Of a stretch of 64,000 bases of DNA, positions 51,710 to 61,302 are shown piece by piece. The position numbers and the translations under genes were made by a program. The stretch comes from Xiheibacterium sp038325765. GTDB taxonomy: Bacteria; Myxococcota_A; Polyangia; Nannocystales; Nannocystaceae. The notes below the pieces were generated by a model. The model ran no database searches and was not told the origin of the DNA. It saw only the letters and a list, made by a program, of their open reading frames with translations. Positions within the stretch are counted from its first letter, which is position 1; every line of letters starts with the position of its first letter. Location of the stretch: positions 1-64,000 of the forward strand of contig JBBQJI010000026.1 of NCBI GenBank assembly GCA_038325765.1, given 5' to 3'.

Positions 51710-52687
51710 TTATCCCGATCGGCCCCGGCTGCGGCTGCCGGCGTGGCCCTCGAGCCATCCCTGCAGGCTCGCGAGGGTGAACGGCTTGCTCAGCAGCCCA
51801 TCGATCGTTCGGCATTGGCTGAGCACCGGCGATTCCGACCCGGACACCATCAGCACGGGGCAGCTCATCCCTGCGGCGCGAACCCGCTCGGCGAGCTGGA
51901 TCCCGTTCATCCCCGGCATCTCGAAATCGGTGACGATGCCGAGCGGTGGACCCGACCCGATCGCAGCCCAGGCGCGCCTGGGATCGGCGAAGCTCACGGT
52001 CTCGAGGCCCAGGCGCCGCGCCGCGGTCTCGATCACGGCGCGCACGCCGGCGTCGTCGTCGACGATGACCCACCGACCGCGGGTCGAGGGCTCGCGGACA
52101 ACCGTCGTGATGTCGACATGGACGCCCACCGCGCGGCGCGGCCGATCATCGGCATCGCGCGAGGTGACCCGGCCGCGATCGAGGATCGTGCGCCAGGTGC
52201 CGTCGACGGCCCGCATGCGCACACGGATCTCGTAATGGTCGGTCTTGCCGTCGACCAGGCCATCGACCGCCGTGCGGGCGAACCCCACATCATCGAGGTG
52301 GAGCAGCTTGCCCCACGCACCCAGGCTCGACTCGATCTCACCCTCGGCGTAGCCGAGCATCCGTGTGCAGGCACCGTCGAAGTCGATGCGGCCGCGGACG
52401 AAATCCCATTGCCAGGTGCCGACCTCGGCGAGCTCGAGGCCCATGCGCGCCCGCTCGAGGACCAGGGATTGCTCGCCCAGGCGCTCGTCGCGCTCGGCGA
52501 TCGCGCGATTTGCCTCGAGCCCGCGCCGTGTCGACAACCATACGGCGATCACGACCAGCACCGGCGCCGGGGCGATTGCCCAGGGCAAGCCGGCCGCGAC
52601 CGCGACCACGCCAACCACAGCCGCCGCGGCCGCGGCCACGACCACGACCACAGCCTTCGGTATCGAGGAGGCGACAGACACCGGCAC
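51710..52687 (-). CDS. Membrane-anchored PAS-receiver protein
   Basis: The 325-residue protein starts at GTG 52687, six bases after TACCGT on the minus strand. It has two N-terminal membrane segments (VVVVVAAAAAAVVGVVAV, IAPAPVLVVIAVWL), a PAS domain (residues 80-190: LELAEVGTWQWDFVRGRIDF, YEIRVRMRAVDGTWR) and a C-terminal receiver domain (WVIVDDDAGVRAVIE, phosphoacceptor Asp in IVTDFEMPGMNG, and LLSKPF with the conserved Lys). There is no kinase or output domain, so it is an unusual membrane-tethered PAS-receiver unit that probably receives phosphate from another histidine kinase. Confidence 0.88.
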   Translation of the reverse strand: MPVSVASSIPKAVVVVVAAAAAAVVGVVAVAAGLPWAIAPAPVLVVIAVWLSTRRGLEANRAIAERDERLGEQSLVLERARMGLELAEVGTWQWDFVRGRIDFDGACTRMLGYAEGEIESSLGAWGKLLHLDDVGFARTAVDGLVDGKTDHYEIRVRMRAVDGTWRTILDRGRVTSRDADDRPRRAVGVHVDITTVVREPSTRGRWVIVDDDAGVRAVIETAARRLGLETVSFADPRRAWAAIGSGPPLGIVTDFEMPGMNGIQLAERVRAAGMSCPVLMVSGSESPVLSQCRTIDGLLSKPFTLASLQGWLEGHAGSRSRGRSG

Positions 52688-52693
52688 GATCGC

Positions 52694-52699
52694 ACGGTA
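52694..52699 (-). promoter_or_regulatory. Putative -10 box TACCGT of a leaderless transcript
   Basis: On the minus strand TACCGT ends 6 bp before the GTG at 52687. Confidence 0.4.
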
Positions 52700-52805
52700 G
52701 CAGCGGTCCAGACTGCGAACAAGACACCGGCGCGTGCGCGAAGGCTTGGGCTTGGGCTTGGGCGCGCGGCAAAACGGCCAACGCGGCGGCGTGCCGTCAC
52801 GGTCC

Positions 52806-52880
52806 GTTCAGCGCGGCCGTTCAGCGGCCGTTCAGCGCGGCCGTTCAGCGGCCGTTCAGCGGCCGTTCAGCGGCCGTTCA
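52806..52880. repeat. GTTCAGCGGCC tandem array
   Basis: Seven copies of a GTTCAGC(GC)GGCC unit begin at 52806, 52819, 52830, 52843, 52854, 52865 and 52876, with spacings of 11 or 13 bp. The last copy contains the stop codon of the ketosynthase gene. Each unit carries TGA on the minus strand. Confidence 0.9.
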
Positions 52881-54458
52881 GGGCGATGCGAACGGGCGCG
52901 AGATGATGCAGGCGTTGACGCCGCCCACGCCCATCGACAGCTTGCCCACGACGCCGGACTCGACTGCACACGGCTCGCGGAGCACGAAGCGCTCGTGTAC
53001 CCGGCGGATCTCCGGGTGCACCTCGTCGGCGCCGATCGTGGTGGGAAAGTAGGCGCCGCGGGCATGCCCGAGATACTGGGCAGTGAGTTCCCAGCCGCCG
53101 CCGGCGCCCATCCCATGGCCGAAGCTGCCTTTTCGGGCGCTGATCCGACAGCTCGGGGGCAGCAGCTCGCGCAGCACCTGGATCTCGTTGTGATCGCCGG
53201 GCGTGCCGGTGGCGTGCATGTCGAACTGCGAGATGGCTCCCGCATCGACGTCGGCGTCGGCGATCGCCTGACGGATCGCCGCCACCGCCCCCTCCTTGGA
53301 GGGGGTGATGATGTGATCGGCGTCGGCGGTGATGCCGACCGACAGCGGCTCGAGGCCCAGCGGCGTCCAACCGCGGGCGACATAGTGATCGAGGTCGCCG
53401 ATGATCCACACCGTCGCGCCGCCAGCGACGTGGGTGCCGCGCATGCCGGTCAGCGGCTTGGAGACCTCGCCATCGTGCGACAGCACCCGGGCGTTATAGA
53501 ACGCGCCGACGCTGATGGGGTTCGGCGCCGGGTCGGTGGCGCCGACGACCACGAGCTTGGCCTCGCCGCGACGGATCGCCTCGATGCCGAGCTTGAGCGC
53601 GAAGCCGAAGGTCGAGCACGCGGCGAAGGGCGCGAAGCACATGCCGGTGATCCGACCGAGCATCGAGATCTGCGAGGACGGCGTGGACGCGATGTTCCAT
53701 AGCGCCGACGCCGACACCTGATCCCACGGGGCCTCGGGTGCCCCCCACTCCGATCGCAGCTCGCGGATGCCCCGCTGCTTCTGCTTGATCACCACGGCCT
53801 TGGCCGTGGCGATGTCGCCCTCGATGTCGACGCCCTCGATCGCGCGGAGCGCTGCGAGGTAGGTGGCGAGATCTGCCGAGCGCTCGGCCCACCACGCCCA
53901 CCACGCCTCCTCGGCATCGCCGCGATCGAGCTCGGGCACCTCGGCGGGATCAGGCGGCATCGTCGGGTCCACCGCAGCGCCTGCCGTGCGCGCGAGGTGC
54001 TCGCGCAGCGCCGCATTGCGGACCGGCTCGGCCCAGAACCGGTTCCACCGCCGCTGCGCCCGATCGAGCTCGCGGCCGATGCGATCGTAGGTGGGCACGT
54101 CGGTCAGGCCACCGCCCACGATCACCTGGGCTCTGCCGCCGAGATCGCGCAGCTCACCTTCGATCTCCGGGTTCTGGCGTAGCGCCTGGATGAACCCGCC
54201 GATCGCGAACTTGGTCGGGCCACCGAACTTGCGATGGAGCAGGGCATAGCGGCTCGGCGGGAAGCGGTCGTCGATCCACGGCTTGTAGTCGGCGAAGTCG
54301 AAGCTCGGCTCCCCGACCAGGAAGTTACTGGGCCCAAAGCCGCGAAACCGCGACAGCCAGCTCGCCGGGCTCGACATCGTCTCGCCGAACGCGTCGATGT
54401 CGCGCGCCCCCGGAGCCACCAGGCCCCAGCCGAAAACACCGATGCGACGTGGGTCCAT
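52878..54458 (-). CDS. Beta-ketoacyl synthase-like protein with an inserted region
   Basis: The 526-residue protein has a complete ketosynthase triad: Cys281 in FAACSTFG, His415 in FDMHATGTPG and His448 in KGSFGHGMGAGG (with Lys443). Thiolase-fold landmarks include VIVGGGLTD, GATDPAPNP and GVGGVNACII. A region of about 110 residues (roughly 121-230, Arg/Glu/Trp-rich) is inserted before the nucleophile. No ACP, KR or malonyltransferase genes are adjacent, so this is a stand-alone condensing enzyme for a specialised lipid or an unknown polyketide-like product. It is divergent from a kinase gene. Confidence 0.88.
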   Translation of the reverse strand: MDPRRIGVFGWGLVAPGARDIDAFGETMSSPASWLSRFRGFGPSNFLVGEPSFDFADYKPWIDDRFPPSRYALLHRKFGGPTKFAIGGFIQALRQNPEIEGELRDLGGRAQVIVGGGLTDVPTYDRIGRELDRAQRRWNRFWAEPVRNAALREHLARTAGAAVDPTMPPDPAEVPELDRGDAEEAWWAWWAERSADLATYLAALRAIEGVDIEGDIATAKAVVIKQKQRGIRELRSEWGAPEAPWDQVSASALWNIASTPSSQISMLGRITGMCFAPFAACSTFGFALKLGIEAIRRGEAKLVVVGATDPAPNPISVGAFYNARVLSHDGEVSKPLTGMRGTHVAGGATVWIIGDLDHYVARGWTPLGLEPLSVGITADADHIITPSKEGAVAAIRQAIADADVDAGAISQFDMHATGTPGDHNEIQVLRELLPPSCRISARKGSFGHGMGAGGGWELTAQYLGHARGAYFPTTIGADEVHPEIRRVHERFVLREPCAVESGVVGKLSMGVGGVNACIISRPFASP

Positions 54459-54530
54459 TGTCTGCCCAGTTGTAGCCGATGTAGCCGACCTTTGGACTCG
54501 CGCCGAGCCCCGGGGGCGGCGGCGGCCCGG

Positions 54531-54536
54531 TATCAT
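54531..54536 (+). promoter_or_regulatory. Putative -10 box TATCAT of a leaderless transcript
   Basis: TATCAT ends 6 bp before the GTG at 54543. Confidence 0.45.
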
Positions 54537-54542
54537 GCGCCG

Positions 54543-57338
54543 GTGGACACCCGCGAGCACGCCGACGATGCGACGCTCGTGACCGGGGGCGGTGCGCGAC
54601 CGCCCGCGGCGCTGTCACGCGGGATGTTGGTGTCCCGCTACGTGATCGTCGACCGCCTCGGCAGCGGGTCGATGGGCGCCGTTCATACCGCCTACGACCC
54701 CGAGCTCGATCGCCGCATCGCCCTCAAGCTGCTGCACGAGCCGCCAGGCGACGGCGTCGCGGCGGTCCGCGAGGCCCAGGCCTTGGCGCGGCTGAGCCAC
54801 CGCAACGTGGTGGCAGTCCACGACGCCGGTCGCCACCACGGCCGCGTCTTCATCGCGATGGAGTACGTCGCCGGCTCCAACCTGCGCGAGTGGCTGCAGG
54901 CGGAGGCGCGGGGGCGCGGCGAGATCCTGCGCGTGTTCGTCGCGGCCGGGCGCGGCCTCGCTGCCGCCCATGCGGCGGGGATCATCCACCGCGACTTCAA
55001 ACCAGACAACGTCCTGGTCGGCACGGATGGCTCGGTGCGGGTCGCCGACTTCGGGATCGCCGACATCGACCCGCGCCGCGACGACACGCTGGCCCTGTCT
55101 TCGGGCGATGCCGCGACGCTGCGGCCGATCGGCACGCCGGCGTACATGGCACCCGAGGTCCGCCTGGGCACCGGCAGCGACGCCCGCGGCGATCAGTATT
55201 CGTTCTGTGTGGCGTTGGTCGAGGCGCTGACGCAGAACCGGCCGGTGCTCACCTCCACGCTCGTTCAGCTCACCGGCGACGGTGACGCGCTGCCTGCAGC
55301 GGCGGCGAACCTGCTGCCACTGCGGTTACGCCGGGCGCTGCGCACCGGGCTCGCGATCGATCCTGGGCGACGTTGGCCGAGCATGACCGCGCTGCTCGAC
55401 GCGCTCACGGCCGCCGAGCGCTCGCCGCTGCGTCGGCTGCTGGTGCCGGGGATGGTGACCGCGGGGATCGTGGCCGGCACCTTGCTGGCGTACCCGTGGC
55501 CGGGCCGCGAGCCGCCGTGCGCTGGCGATGCCGCGCTCGCCGACGCGCTGTGGGGCGAGACCCAACGCGAGGCCGTGCGCCGGGCGATGGGCACTGGCAC
55601 CCGGGGCTACGAGGCGACGTCGCTGGACACGACGATCGTCGCGCTCGACGCGTGGACCGAGCGCTGGCGCGCCCAGTGGCGCGATGCCTGCGAAGCCACC
55701 CGCGTGCGCGGCGAGCAGACGCCCGATCAGCTCGCGCTGCGCACCTCCTGCCTCGAGTCGGGCAAGGCCCGGGCCCAGGCCGTGATCACCCTGCTGTCGC
55801 GCCCCGACGAGCGCGTCGCCGAGCACGCGGTGGCAGAGCTCGCGGTGCTCCCCGATCCCGAGGTGTGCGCCGACATCGACGCGTTGCGGGCCCGTATCCC
55901 GCCGCCCGACACCCGCGAGGTCGCACAGCGCGTGGCGGCGGTCCGAGCGGAGCTCGCCCGCGCCACCACCCTCGCGATCGCAGGCGTGAACGCCGAGGCC
56001 CGCGTCATCGGCGAGACCGCGATCGTCGAGGCCGATACCATCGGCTACGCGCCACTGCGGGCCGAGGCCCGAACCACGCTCGCTTCGGCGCTCGAGCAGC
56101 CCTCCGAGCGTCCGCGCGCGATCGATCTGCTCACGGAGTCGATCGCCATCGCGCTCGGCGTCGGCCATGACCAGGAGGCCGCGGATTCGGTGACCTCGCT
56201 GTTGTCCGTGTTGCGCAACGTCGGTGAGACCACCGAGGCGCTGCGCTGGGCGAGGCTGGCGGACGCGCTGATCGGGCGTGTGGGCGACCCACCGCGGCTG
56301 CGGGCCAAGCTCTCGATGCAGCTCGCCCAGATCGCGGGCGCCCGTGGCGAGCCCCGGATCGCCGTGGCCCACGCCGAGCAAGCGCTCGCGCTCGTCGAGC
56401 GCACCGCGGTGCTCCATGGTCGTCGCGGGGCCGCGCATGCCGTCCTCGCCGGTGCCGCGCGAAACGCCGGCGAGTATCGACGGGCGCTGCACCACGCGAA
56501 CCTCGCCTACGAGGACGCCGCGGAGTCATTGGGTGAGCGTCACCCCGTCGCCATCGCGGCGCTGCAGATGGTCGCGATCAGCCACGCCGACCATGGCGAT
56601 CACGCCCGCGCCATCGCCACCTGCGAGCGCATCCTCGCCACCATCGCCGCCGACGCCGACGCTGGCGCGCGCTTTGGGCTGAGCACCCGCTCCAATCTCG
56701 CCATGTTCCTCGCCGCCGTCGGGCGCTACGACGAGGCGCGCCTGTGGCTGCTGCTGGTCGCGGCCGACGTTGCGACCCGAAGCGGTGGCGAGAGCCGCGA
56801 GTACGCCGAGGCCCTCTCCAACCGGGCCGTGGTCGAGCTGCGCGACGGCGGTGCAGCGCTCGCGCGCGCCCTCGCCGAGTACGCCCACGACATCTATGAC
56901 CGCGTGACCCCGCGCCATCCCGCTCGCGCGGTGCTCGAGATCCTCCGGGGCGACATCGCATTCGCGCAGGGACGCCTCGTCGAATCCCGGGATTTCTACG
57001 ACGGTGCCCTCGGCGTCGCGATCCCGGCCTTCGGCGCCGAACATCCCCACAGCATCGAGGCTGCCGCCCACCTCGCCCACGTGCTGGCGCGACTGGGCGA
57101 TGGTGCTGCGGCGTGGGCCAAGCTCGAGCCGATGATCGCCGACGGCTCGATGCGGCGTCCGTTGCGGGCGCTCGTGCTCGTCGATGCCGTGCTCGTCGCC
57201 GCGCTCACCCACGATCCGCGCGAGCCGGCGCTGCGTGCCGAACTCATGCCGTTGCTCGACGGGCTCGGCGACGGGGCGCTGTGGCATCGCGACGACCTCG
57301 CCCGGTGGTCGGACCCAGGTGGTGCGCCGACACGATGA
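54543..57338 (+). CDS. Ser/Thr protein kinase with helical repeat tail
   Basis: The 931-residue protein (GTG 54543) has a full kinase: LGSGSMGAV loop, Lys in ALKLLHE, HRDFKPDN, VADFGIADI and GTPAYMAPEV. A membrane segment (LLVPGMVTAGIVAGTLLAYPW) leads to a tail of helical TPR-like units (VRNVGETTEALRWARLADAL, VLAGAARNAGEYRRALHHANLA, SRNLAM-type units). The stop overlaps the start of the downstream membrane protein (ATGA), so kinase and membrane protein are coupled. A ketosynthase gene is divergent from it. Confidence 0.93.
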   Translation: MDTREHADDATLVTGGGARPPAALSRGMLVSRYVIVDRLGSGSMGAVHTAYDPELDRRIALKLLHEPPGDGVAAVREAQALARLSHRNVVAVHDAGRHHGRVFIAMEYVAGSNLREWLQAEARGRGEILRVFVAAGRGLAAAHAAGIIHRDFKPDNVLVGTDGSVRVADFGIADIDPRRDDTLALSSGDAATLRPIGTPAYMAPEVRLGTGSDARGDQYSFCVALVEALTQNRPVLTSTLVQLTGDGDALPAAAANLLPLRLRRALRTGLAIDPGRRWPSMTALLDALTAAERSPLRRLLVPGMVTAGIVAGTLLAYPWPGREPPCAGDAALADALWGETQREAVRRAMGTGTRGYEATSLDTTIVALDAWTERWRAQWRDACEATRVRGEQTPDQLALRTSCLESGKARAQAVITLLSRPDERVAEHAVAELAVLPDPEVCADIDALRARIPPPDTREVAQRVAAVRAELARATTLAIAGVNAEARVIGETAIVEADTIGYAPLRAEARTTLASALEQPSERPRAIDLLTESIAIALGVGHDQEAADSVTSLLSVLRNVGETTEALRWARLADALIGRVGDPPRLRAKLSMQLAQIAGARGEPRIAVAHAEQALALVERTAVLHGRRGAAHAVLAGAARNAGEYRRALHHANLAYEDAAESLGERHPVAIAALQMVAISHADHGDHARAIATCERILATIAADADAGARFGLSTRSNLAMFLAAVGRYDEARLWLLLVAADVATRSGGESREYAEALSNRAVVELRDGGAALARALAEYAHDIYDRVTPRHPARAVLEILRGDIAFAQGRLVESRDFYDGALGVAIPAFGAEHPHSIEAAAHLAHVLARLGDGAAAWAKLEPMIADGSMRRPLRALVLVDAVLVAALTHDPREPALRAELMPLLDGLGDGALWHRDDLARWSDPGGAPTR

Positions 57339-59911
57339 CCGCCGAACCGACGGCGGTGAGTCCCAGGGGCGCCGCCTGGTGGCTGCGGCGAACGCTGGCG
57401 CAGCGCTGGGACGCCATCGCCGTCGTGCTGCTCGCCACATGGGTGCTGTGGCCGATCCCGATCGAGGTCCCGCGCTCGCAGGATCACACCGTCCACCTCG
57501 CGCGGGCGTGGATCATCGGCCAGAACCTCGCGTCGGGCCACATCACCGGGTGGAGCTCCACGTGGTTCTTCGGCTTCCCCGCGGGCGAGCTGTATCCGGT
57601 GCTCGGCGATCTCGCGGTCGCGGCGGTGCGCGGCGCGACGCTGGGCCTGTTGCCGTGGGCGCACTGCTACGCGGTCACGTTCTGGATCGGCTACGTCCTG
57701 GGCGCCCTCGCCATCGGTCGCATCGGCCGAGCGGTCGGCTGGGGGCCGTGGCCAGGGCTCGTCGCCGCGGCGCTGTTCGTGCTCGATCCGGGCGAGACGC
57801 GCGAGGGCGGTTTTCGCTTCACGGTGTTCTTCGGGGTCTGGCTGCAACCGCTGGCGGTGGCGTGGACGTGGTGCGCCGTCGCGGAGCTCCACGCGGCGTG
57901 CCAGCGCCGTCCGCTGGTCGGCGGCGCGCTCGTGCGTCCGTGTGTGCTCGTCGCCCTCGCGCTGCTCGCCCACCCGATCACCATGCCGCTGCTCGCTGTG
58001 CTGTTACCGCTGTGGGTCCTCGCGCAGCCTCGAGACGCCTGGATCCGCAGTGGCGTCGTCGCGGCCGCCGTGGCTGGGCTCGCGCTCGGGGCCGCGGCGT
58101 GGTTCCTCGCGCCGATGATCGCCCACCGGGCATGGATGGCCAGCTTCGGCGCGCTGCACCGCGGACTCTCGGCGATGCTCGGCGACGTCGCCTCGGGCGC
58201 GTGGGCGGGCCGCATGGCAGCCCCCGTAGGCTGGACGATCACAGCGGGCGTGGTGTGGTCGCTCGTCCGCGGCGACAGATTCGCCCGGTTCGTGGCCGCC
58301 GCGGCGGTGCTCGTGTGGCTGCTCGCCTGCCGTGAAGCGCTGTGGATCCCGCGGCTGGATCGCCTCGCCGACGGCTTCCGCGCCCTGCAGTACCAGCGCT
58401 TCGTCATGTGTGCCAAGCCGGGGCTGTTCCTCGCCGCCGGCGTGGTGCTGACCGCCGCGGTGCGTGCGGTGTACGAGCGCCGCAGCGAAGTCCGCACGCA
58501 CGCGGCGGTGACGGTGGCCGCCGTCCTGTGCGCGAGCTGGGTCGTCGTGCTCGTGCATGCCACCGCCCGCGCCACGCATGTACACGGCGTCGGCGTCGTC
58601 CAGATCGGTCGCAGCGGCGATGCGGACGCCGACGCCCAGTTCGAGCGCGACTGGGCGCTGTGCACCGCGTGGATCGCCGCGCGCTGGACCGCGCGCGATC
58701 GATTCTTTCGCGTCGCCTACGAGACCGAGTCGCGTCACGGCCACGGCCTCGCCGACGCACCGGTCTACACCGGCGCGCCCGCCTACAAGATCGGCTCGAC
58801 GCCGGGCGAGACCTTCGTGCACCGGCCCGAGAGCGACAGCCCCGCGGTCCTCGATCGACTCCGCGTGCGCTACCTGGTCACGCTGTCGGCGACGCCCGGC
58901 GCCGAGGTGGCACGCTTCGGCCCGCTGCGCGTGCTCGAGCGGCCGCTGGTGGAAGGGGTCGCCCGCGTCATCGGTGGCGGCGGCACGCTCACCGTCGTCC
59001 ATGATGATCCCGATGGCGAGGGCGTCGTCGTCGATGTCGACGGCAGCGGCCCCGGCTCGCGCCTGGTGTTCGCGGTCGCCGGGTATCCGCGCTGGTCCCT
59101 GCTGCGTGACGGTGAGGCCGTGGAGTGGGTCGAGGTGCCCGTGGTCGGTGGTGAGGCGCCGGCGACCCAGCAGAGCCGGCGGGCGGGCGACCATGTCGAG
59201 GGGCGGGCCGATCGCACGCTGCCGAGCGAGCCGATGTTGATCGCCGCCGACGGGGCCGATGGCCGGTGGGAGCTCCGCTACCGCCGCTGGCTGCCCGTCG
59301 ACATCGTCGCTGTGATCGCGGCGGCGCTGGCGATCGCGACCGGCGTGCTCGCGCGGCGACGCAGCGAGGCGTTCGGTCACGCGCTCGAGGCCGCAGCCGC
59401 GCGGCTGCATCCGCTGTCGCTCGTGGTGGTGGCCGTGGTGCTCGCGGTCGCGCCCGCGGTGCGATGGCTCGGGCGCCGGGCGGCCGAACGCCCCCTGGCC
59501 AGCGCGTGGCTGCGCGACGGCCGGGCGGTCGACGCCTGGGGCATGCGGGCGTGCGCGATGGAGATCGCACGCGTGATCGGGCCGACGGTGTGCCTCGATC
59601 CCGCCACCACCCCCACCGCGCAGTTTCCCGGGATCATCGTCGGCGAGGCACCGATCGACGGCTACGTGGCGATCGAGGACGGCACGCGCGAACGGGCCTC
59701 GCTCACGGTCGAGGTCTCGGCGCGGCAGCAGGGCGGCACGTGGTCGGTGGTCTTCCACGAAGCGATGACCCTCGCCAGGGGCAAACGCCGGCTCGCGATC
59801 GCGCTCGACCACTTCGGCGTCGGCACGCGCGTGGATCTGCAGGTCCGGATCGTCGTTGCGAGGGGCGCCTCGGCCCCGCGGCTGGGCCTCGATCTGACGC
59901 TGCCGGAGTGA
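57335..59911 (+). CDS. GT-C/PTPS-related-like membrane glycosyltransferase-like protein
   Basis: The 858-residue protein has an N-terminal membrane segment, a segment typical of the PTPS-related/YfhO-like GT-C superfamily (RSQDHTVHLARAWIIGQN, TGWSSTWFFGFPAGELYP), about ten further membrane segments, a large extracytoplasmic region, and a last cluster of membrane segments (VVAVVLAVAPAVRWLG). The D-H pair in SQDHTVH is at the position of the metal-binding catalytic Asp of GT-C enzymes. It could transfer a lipid-linked sugar to an envelope component. Translational coupling to a kinase suggests signal control of this step (inference). Confidence 0.8.
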   Translation: MTAEPTAVSPRGAAWWLRRTLAQRWDAIAVVLLATWVLWPIPIEVPRSQDHTVHLARAWIIGQNLASGHITGWSSTWFFGFPAGELYPVLGDLAVAAVRGATLGLLPWAHCYAVTFWIGYVLGALAIGRIGRAVGWGPWPGLVAAALFVLDPGETREGGFRFTVFFGVWLQPLAVAWTWCAVAELHAACQRRPLVGGALVRPCVLVALALLAHPITMPLLAVLLPLWVLAQPRDAWIRSGVVAAAVAGLALGAAAWFLAPMIAHRAWMASFGALHRGLSAMLGDVASGAWAGRMAAPVGWTITAGVVWSLVRGDRFARFVAAAAVLVWLLACREALWIPRLDRLADGFRALQYQRFVMCAKPGLFLAAGVVLTAAVRAVYERRSEVRTHAAVTVAAVLCASWVVVLVHATARATHVHGVGVVQIGRSGDADADAQFERDWALCTAWIAARWTARDRFFRVAYETESRHGHGLADAPVYTGAPAYKIGSTPGETFVHRPESDSPAVLDRLRVRYLVTLSATPGAEVARFGPLRVLERPLVEGVARVIGGGGTLTVVHDDPDGEGVVVDVDGSGPGSRLVFAVAGYPRWSLLRDGEAVEWVEVPVVGGEAPATQQSRRAGDHVEGRADRTLPSEPMLIAADGADGRWELRYRRWLPVDIVAVIAAALAIATGVLARRRSEAFGHALEAAAARLHPLSLVVVAVVLAVAPAVRWLGRRAAERPLASAWLRDGRAVDAWGMRACAMEIARVIGPTVCLDPATTPTAQFPGIIVGEAPIDGYVAIEDGTRERASLTVEVSARQQGGTWSVVFHEAMTLARGKRRLAIALDHFGVGTRVDLQVRIVVARGASAPRLGLDLTLPE

Positions 59912-60041
59912 ACGGACGTACCGGAGGGTCCCAGCGGTCACCCATCGAAGCCCAATCTCCAGCCCCCCCCGAACCCGCTTGGTGACTAATTCTATGCGAT
60001 GCCGAGCGGCCGCGGCGATGGACGCCGCGCGAGACGACAGT

Positions 60042-60047
60042 TATCGT
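60042..60047 (+). promoter_or_regulatory. Putative -10 box TATCGT
   Basis: TATCGT ends 7 bp before a GTG at 60055 and overlaps the alternative GTG at 60046. By analogy with other genes here it favours start 60055. Confidence 0.4.
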
Positions 60048-60054
60048 GCCCGAC

Positions 60055-61290
60055 GTGCTCCTGCCGTGTGCGTATCCACTGCTCGTCTGTATCCTCGGCC
60101 CCGAGCCCACACCGGCCCCCACCGATCCGGCGCCCGCCGAGTCGACCGTGCAGCCCGGTGACTCCGCGATCCCCGAGCCACCCGCGGGCCCGGACGACGG
60201 GACGTCCACAGACGATCAGCGCGCCGCGGCTGGCCCCGACGCGGTGCCCGCAGCCGAGGAGGTCGATGCGACCGACGCTGCAGAGCCGGACCCAGCCCCA
60301 CCGCCGGCCGAGACCCCGCCGCTCGACCCCCCGCTCGATCCGTCGGCCGCAACCTCGACCGACTCGGGCACGCCGCCCGACGACACGATCGGTGCCGGGC
60401 CGCGTGGCCTGCAGCGCCACCGCTTCGTCTACAAGAACCTCACCGCGGCGCGCTACAACCCCCTGGGCCTCGCCAACGAGTTCCAGTTCGGTTGGCGTCT
60501 GCAGCTCGTCGACAAGAACACCGCGCTCTTCAAGGAGAGCTACTTCGCGCTCAAGGCCCACACCTTCTTGAACCCGGCGTTCGGTCGCGTGGGTCCGATG
60601 GTCGAGCTGCAGCCGATCGCGCTGCTCAACCTGTACGCGATCTACAACGCGGTGGGCTACTTCAAGACCTTCGATCAGCTGCAGTCGTTCCAGAGCCCCT
60701 CGGTCGAGGCCAACGACACCGAGCTCCGGGCCAGCACCGACCAGCGCTATCCCGGCACCGGCCACCTCGTGACGCTCTCGGCGCTGCTGCAGGCCAAGGT
60801 CGGCCGCGTCGCGATCCGCGACAACGTCAAATTCTATTGGAGTAAGTTCAACCTCAACCGCGACCCGCGGACCGGTCGCCAGGACACGGTCTACTACGAC
60901 CAGACGCTGGACATCTTGCAGCCCAACAACGGCTGGGTGATGACCAACGATCTCGATGCCCTGTACCTGTTCGACTTCGGCCTCAAGCTGGGCGCCCGCT
61001 ACACCTACACCCACGCGTTTTATCGCGACGACGCGTTCCTGGCCGGCGAGACCACGGACACCCTCGCCGACACCCACCGCGTCGGCCCCGCGATCCTCTA
61101 CAGTCCGCCGAAGTGGCGCGCCAAAGCTGCGAAGCGCACCGGCGTGTCGCGCAAGCGCTGGTACAACCCCACCGCGTTCCTACTCGCCCAGTGGTGGGCC
61201 GAGCATCGCTTCCGTACCGGCTCCGACGTGTCGGCGGGCGTCCCCTACCTCGTGCTGGGCTTCAGCTTCGAGGGCGACTTCTTCCCGTAG
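60055..61290 (+). CDS. Predicted outer-membrane beta-barrel protein
   Basis: The product (411 residues from GTG 60055, three more from GTG 60046) has a signal peptide, a long Pro/Ala/Asp/Thr-rich linker (residues 15-115), and then a beta-barrel-like domain with alternating aromatic strands: NPLGLANEFQFGWRLQLV, LFKESYFALKAHTFLNPAF, YAIYNAVGYFKTF, VAIRDNVKFYWSKFNL, DFGLKLGARYTYTHAFY, and a C-terminal strand ending in Phe-Pro. Such a barrel probably sits in the outer membrane as a porin or assembly protein. No known family is recognised. Confidence 0.7.
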   Translation: MLLPCAYPLLVCILGPEPTPAPTDPAPAESTVQPGDSAIPEPPAGPDDGTSTDDQRAAAGPDAVPAAEEVDATDAAEPDPAPPPAETPPLDPPLDPSAATSTDSGTPPDDTIGAGPRGLQRHRFVYKNLTAARYNPLGLANEFQFGWRLQLVDKNTALFKESYFALKAHTFLNPAFGRVGPMVELQPIALLNLYAIYNAVGYFKTFDQLQSFQSPSVEANDTELRASTDQRYPGTGHLVTLSALLQAKVGRVAIRDNVKFYWSKFNLNRDPRTGRQDTVYYDQTLDILQPNNGWVMTNDLDALYLFDFGLKLGARYTYTHAFYRDDAFLAGETTDTLADTHRVGPAILYSPPKWRAKAAKRTGVSRKRWYNPTAFLLAQWWAEHRFRTGSDVSAGVPYLVLGFSFEGDFFP

Positions 61291-61302
61291 CGCCCCGGCG
61301 GA

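Noticed and set aside
58004..59941. 645-codon open frame on the minus strand
   Set aside because: Antisense of the GT-C-like gene; composition is low-complexity Arg/His/Asp with no domain.
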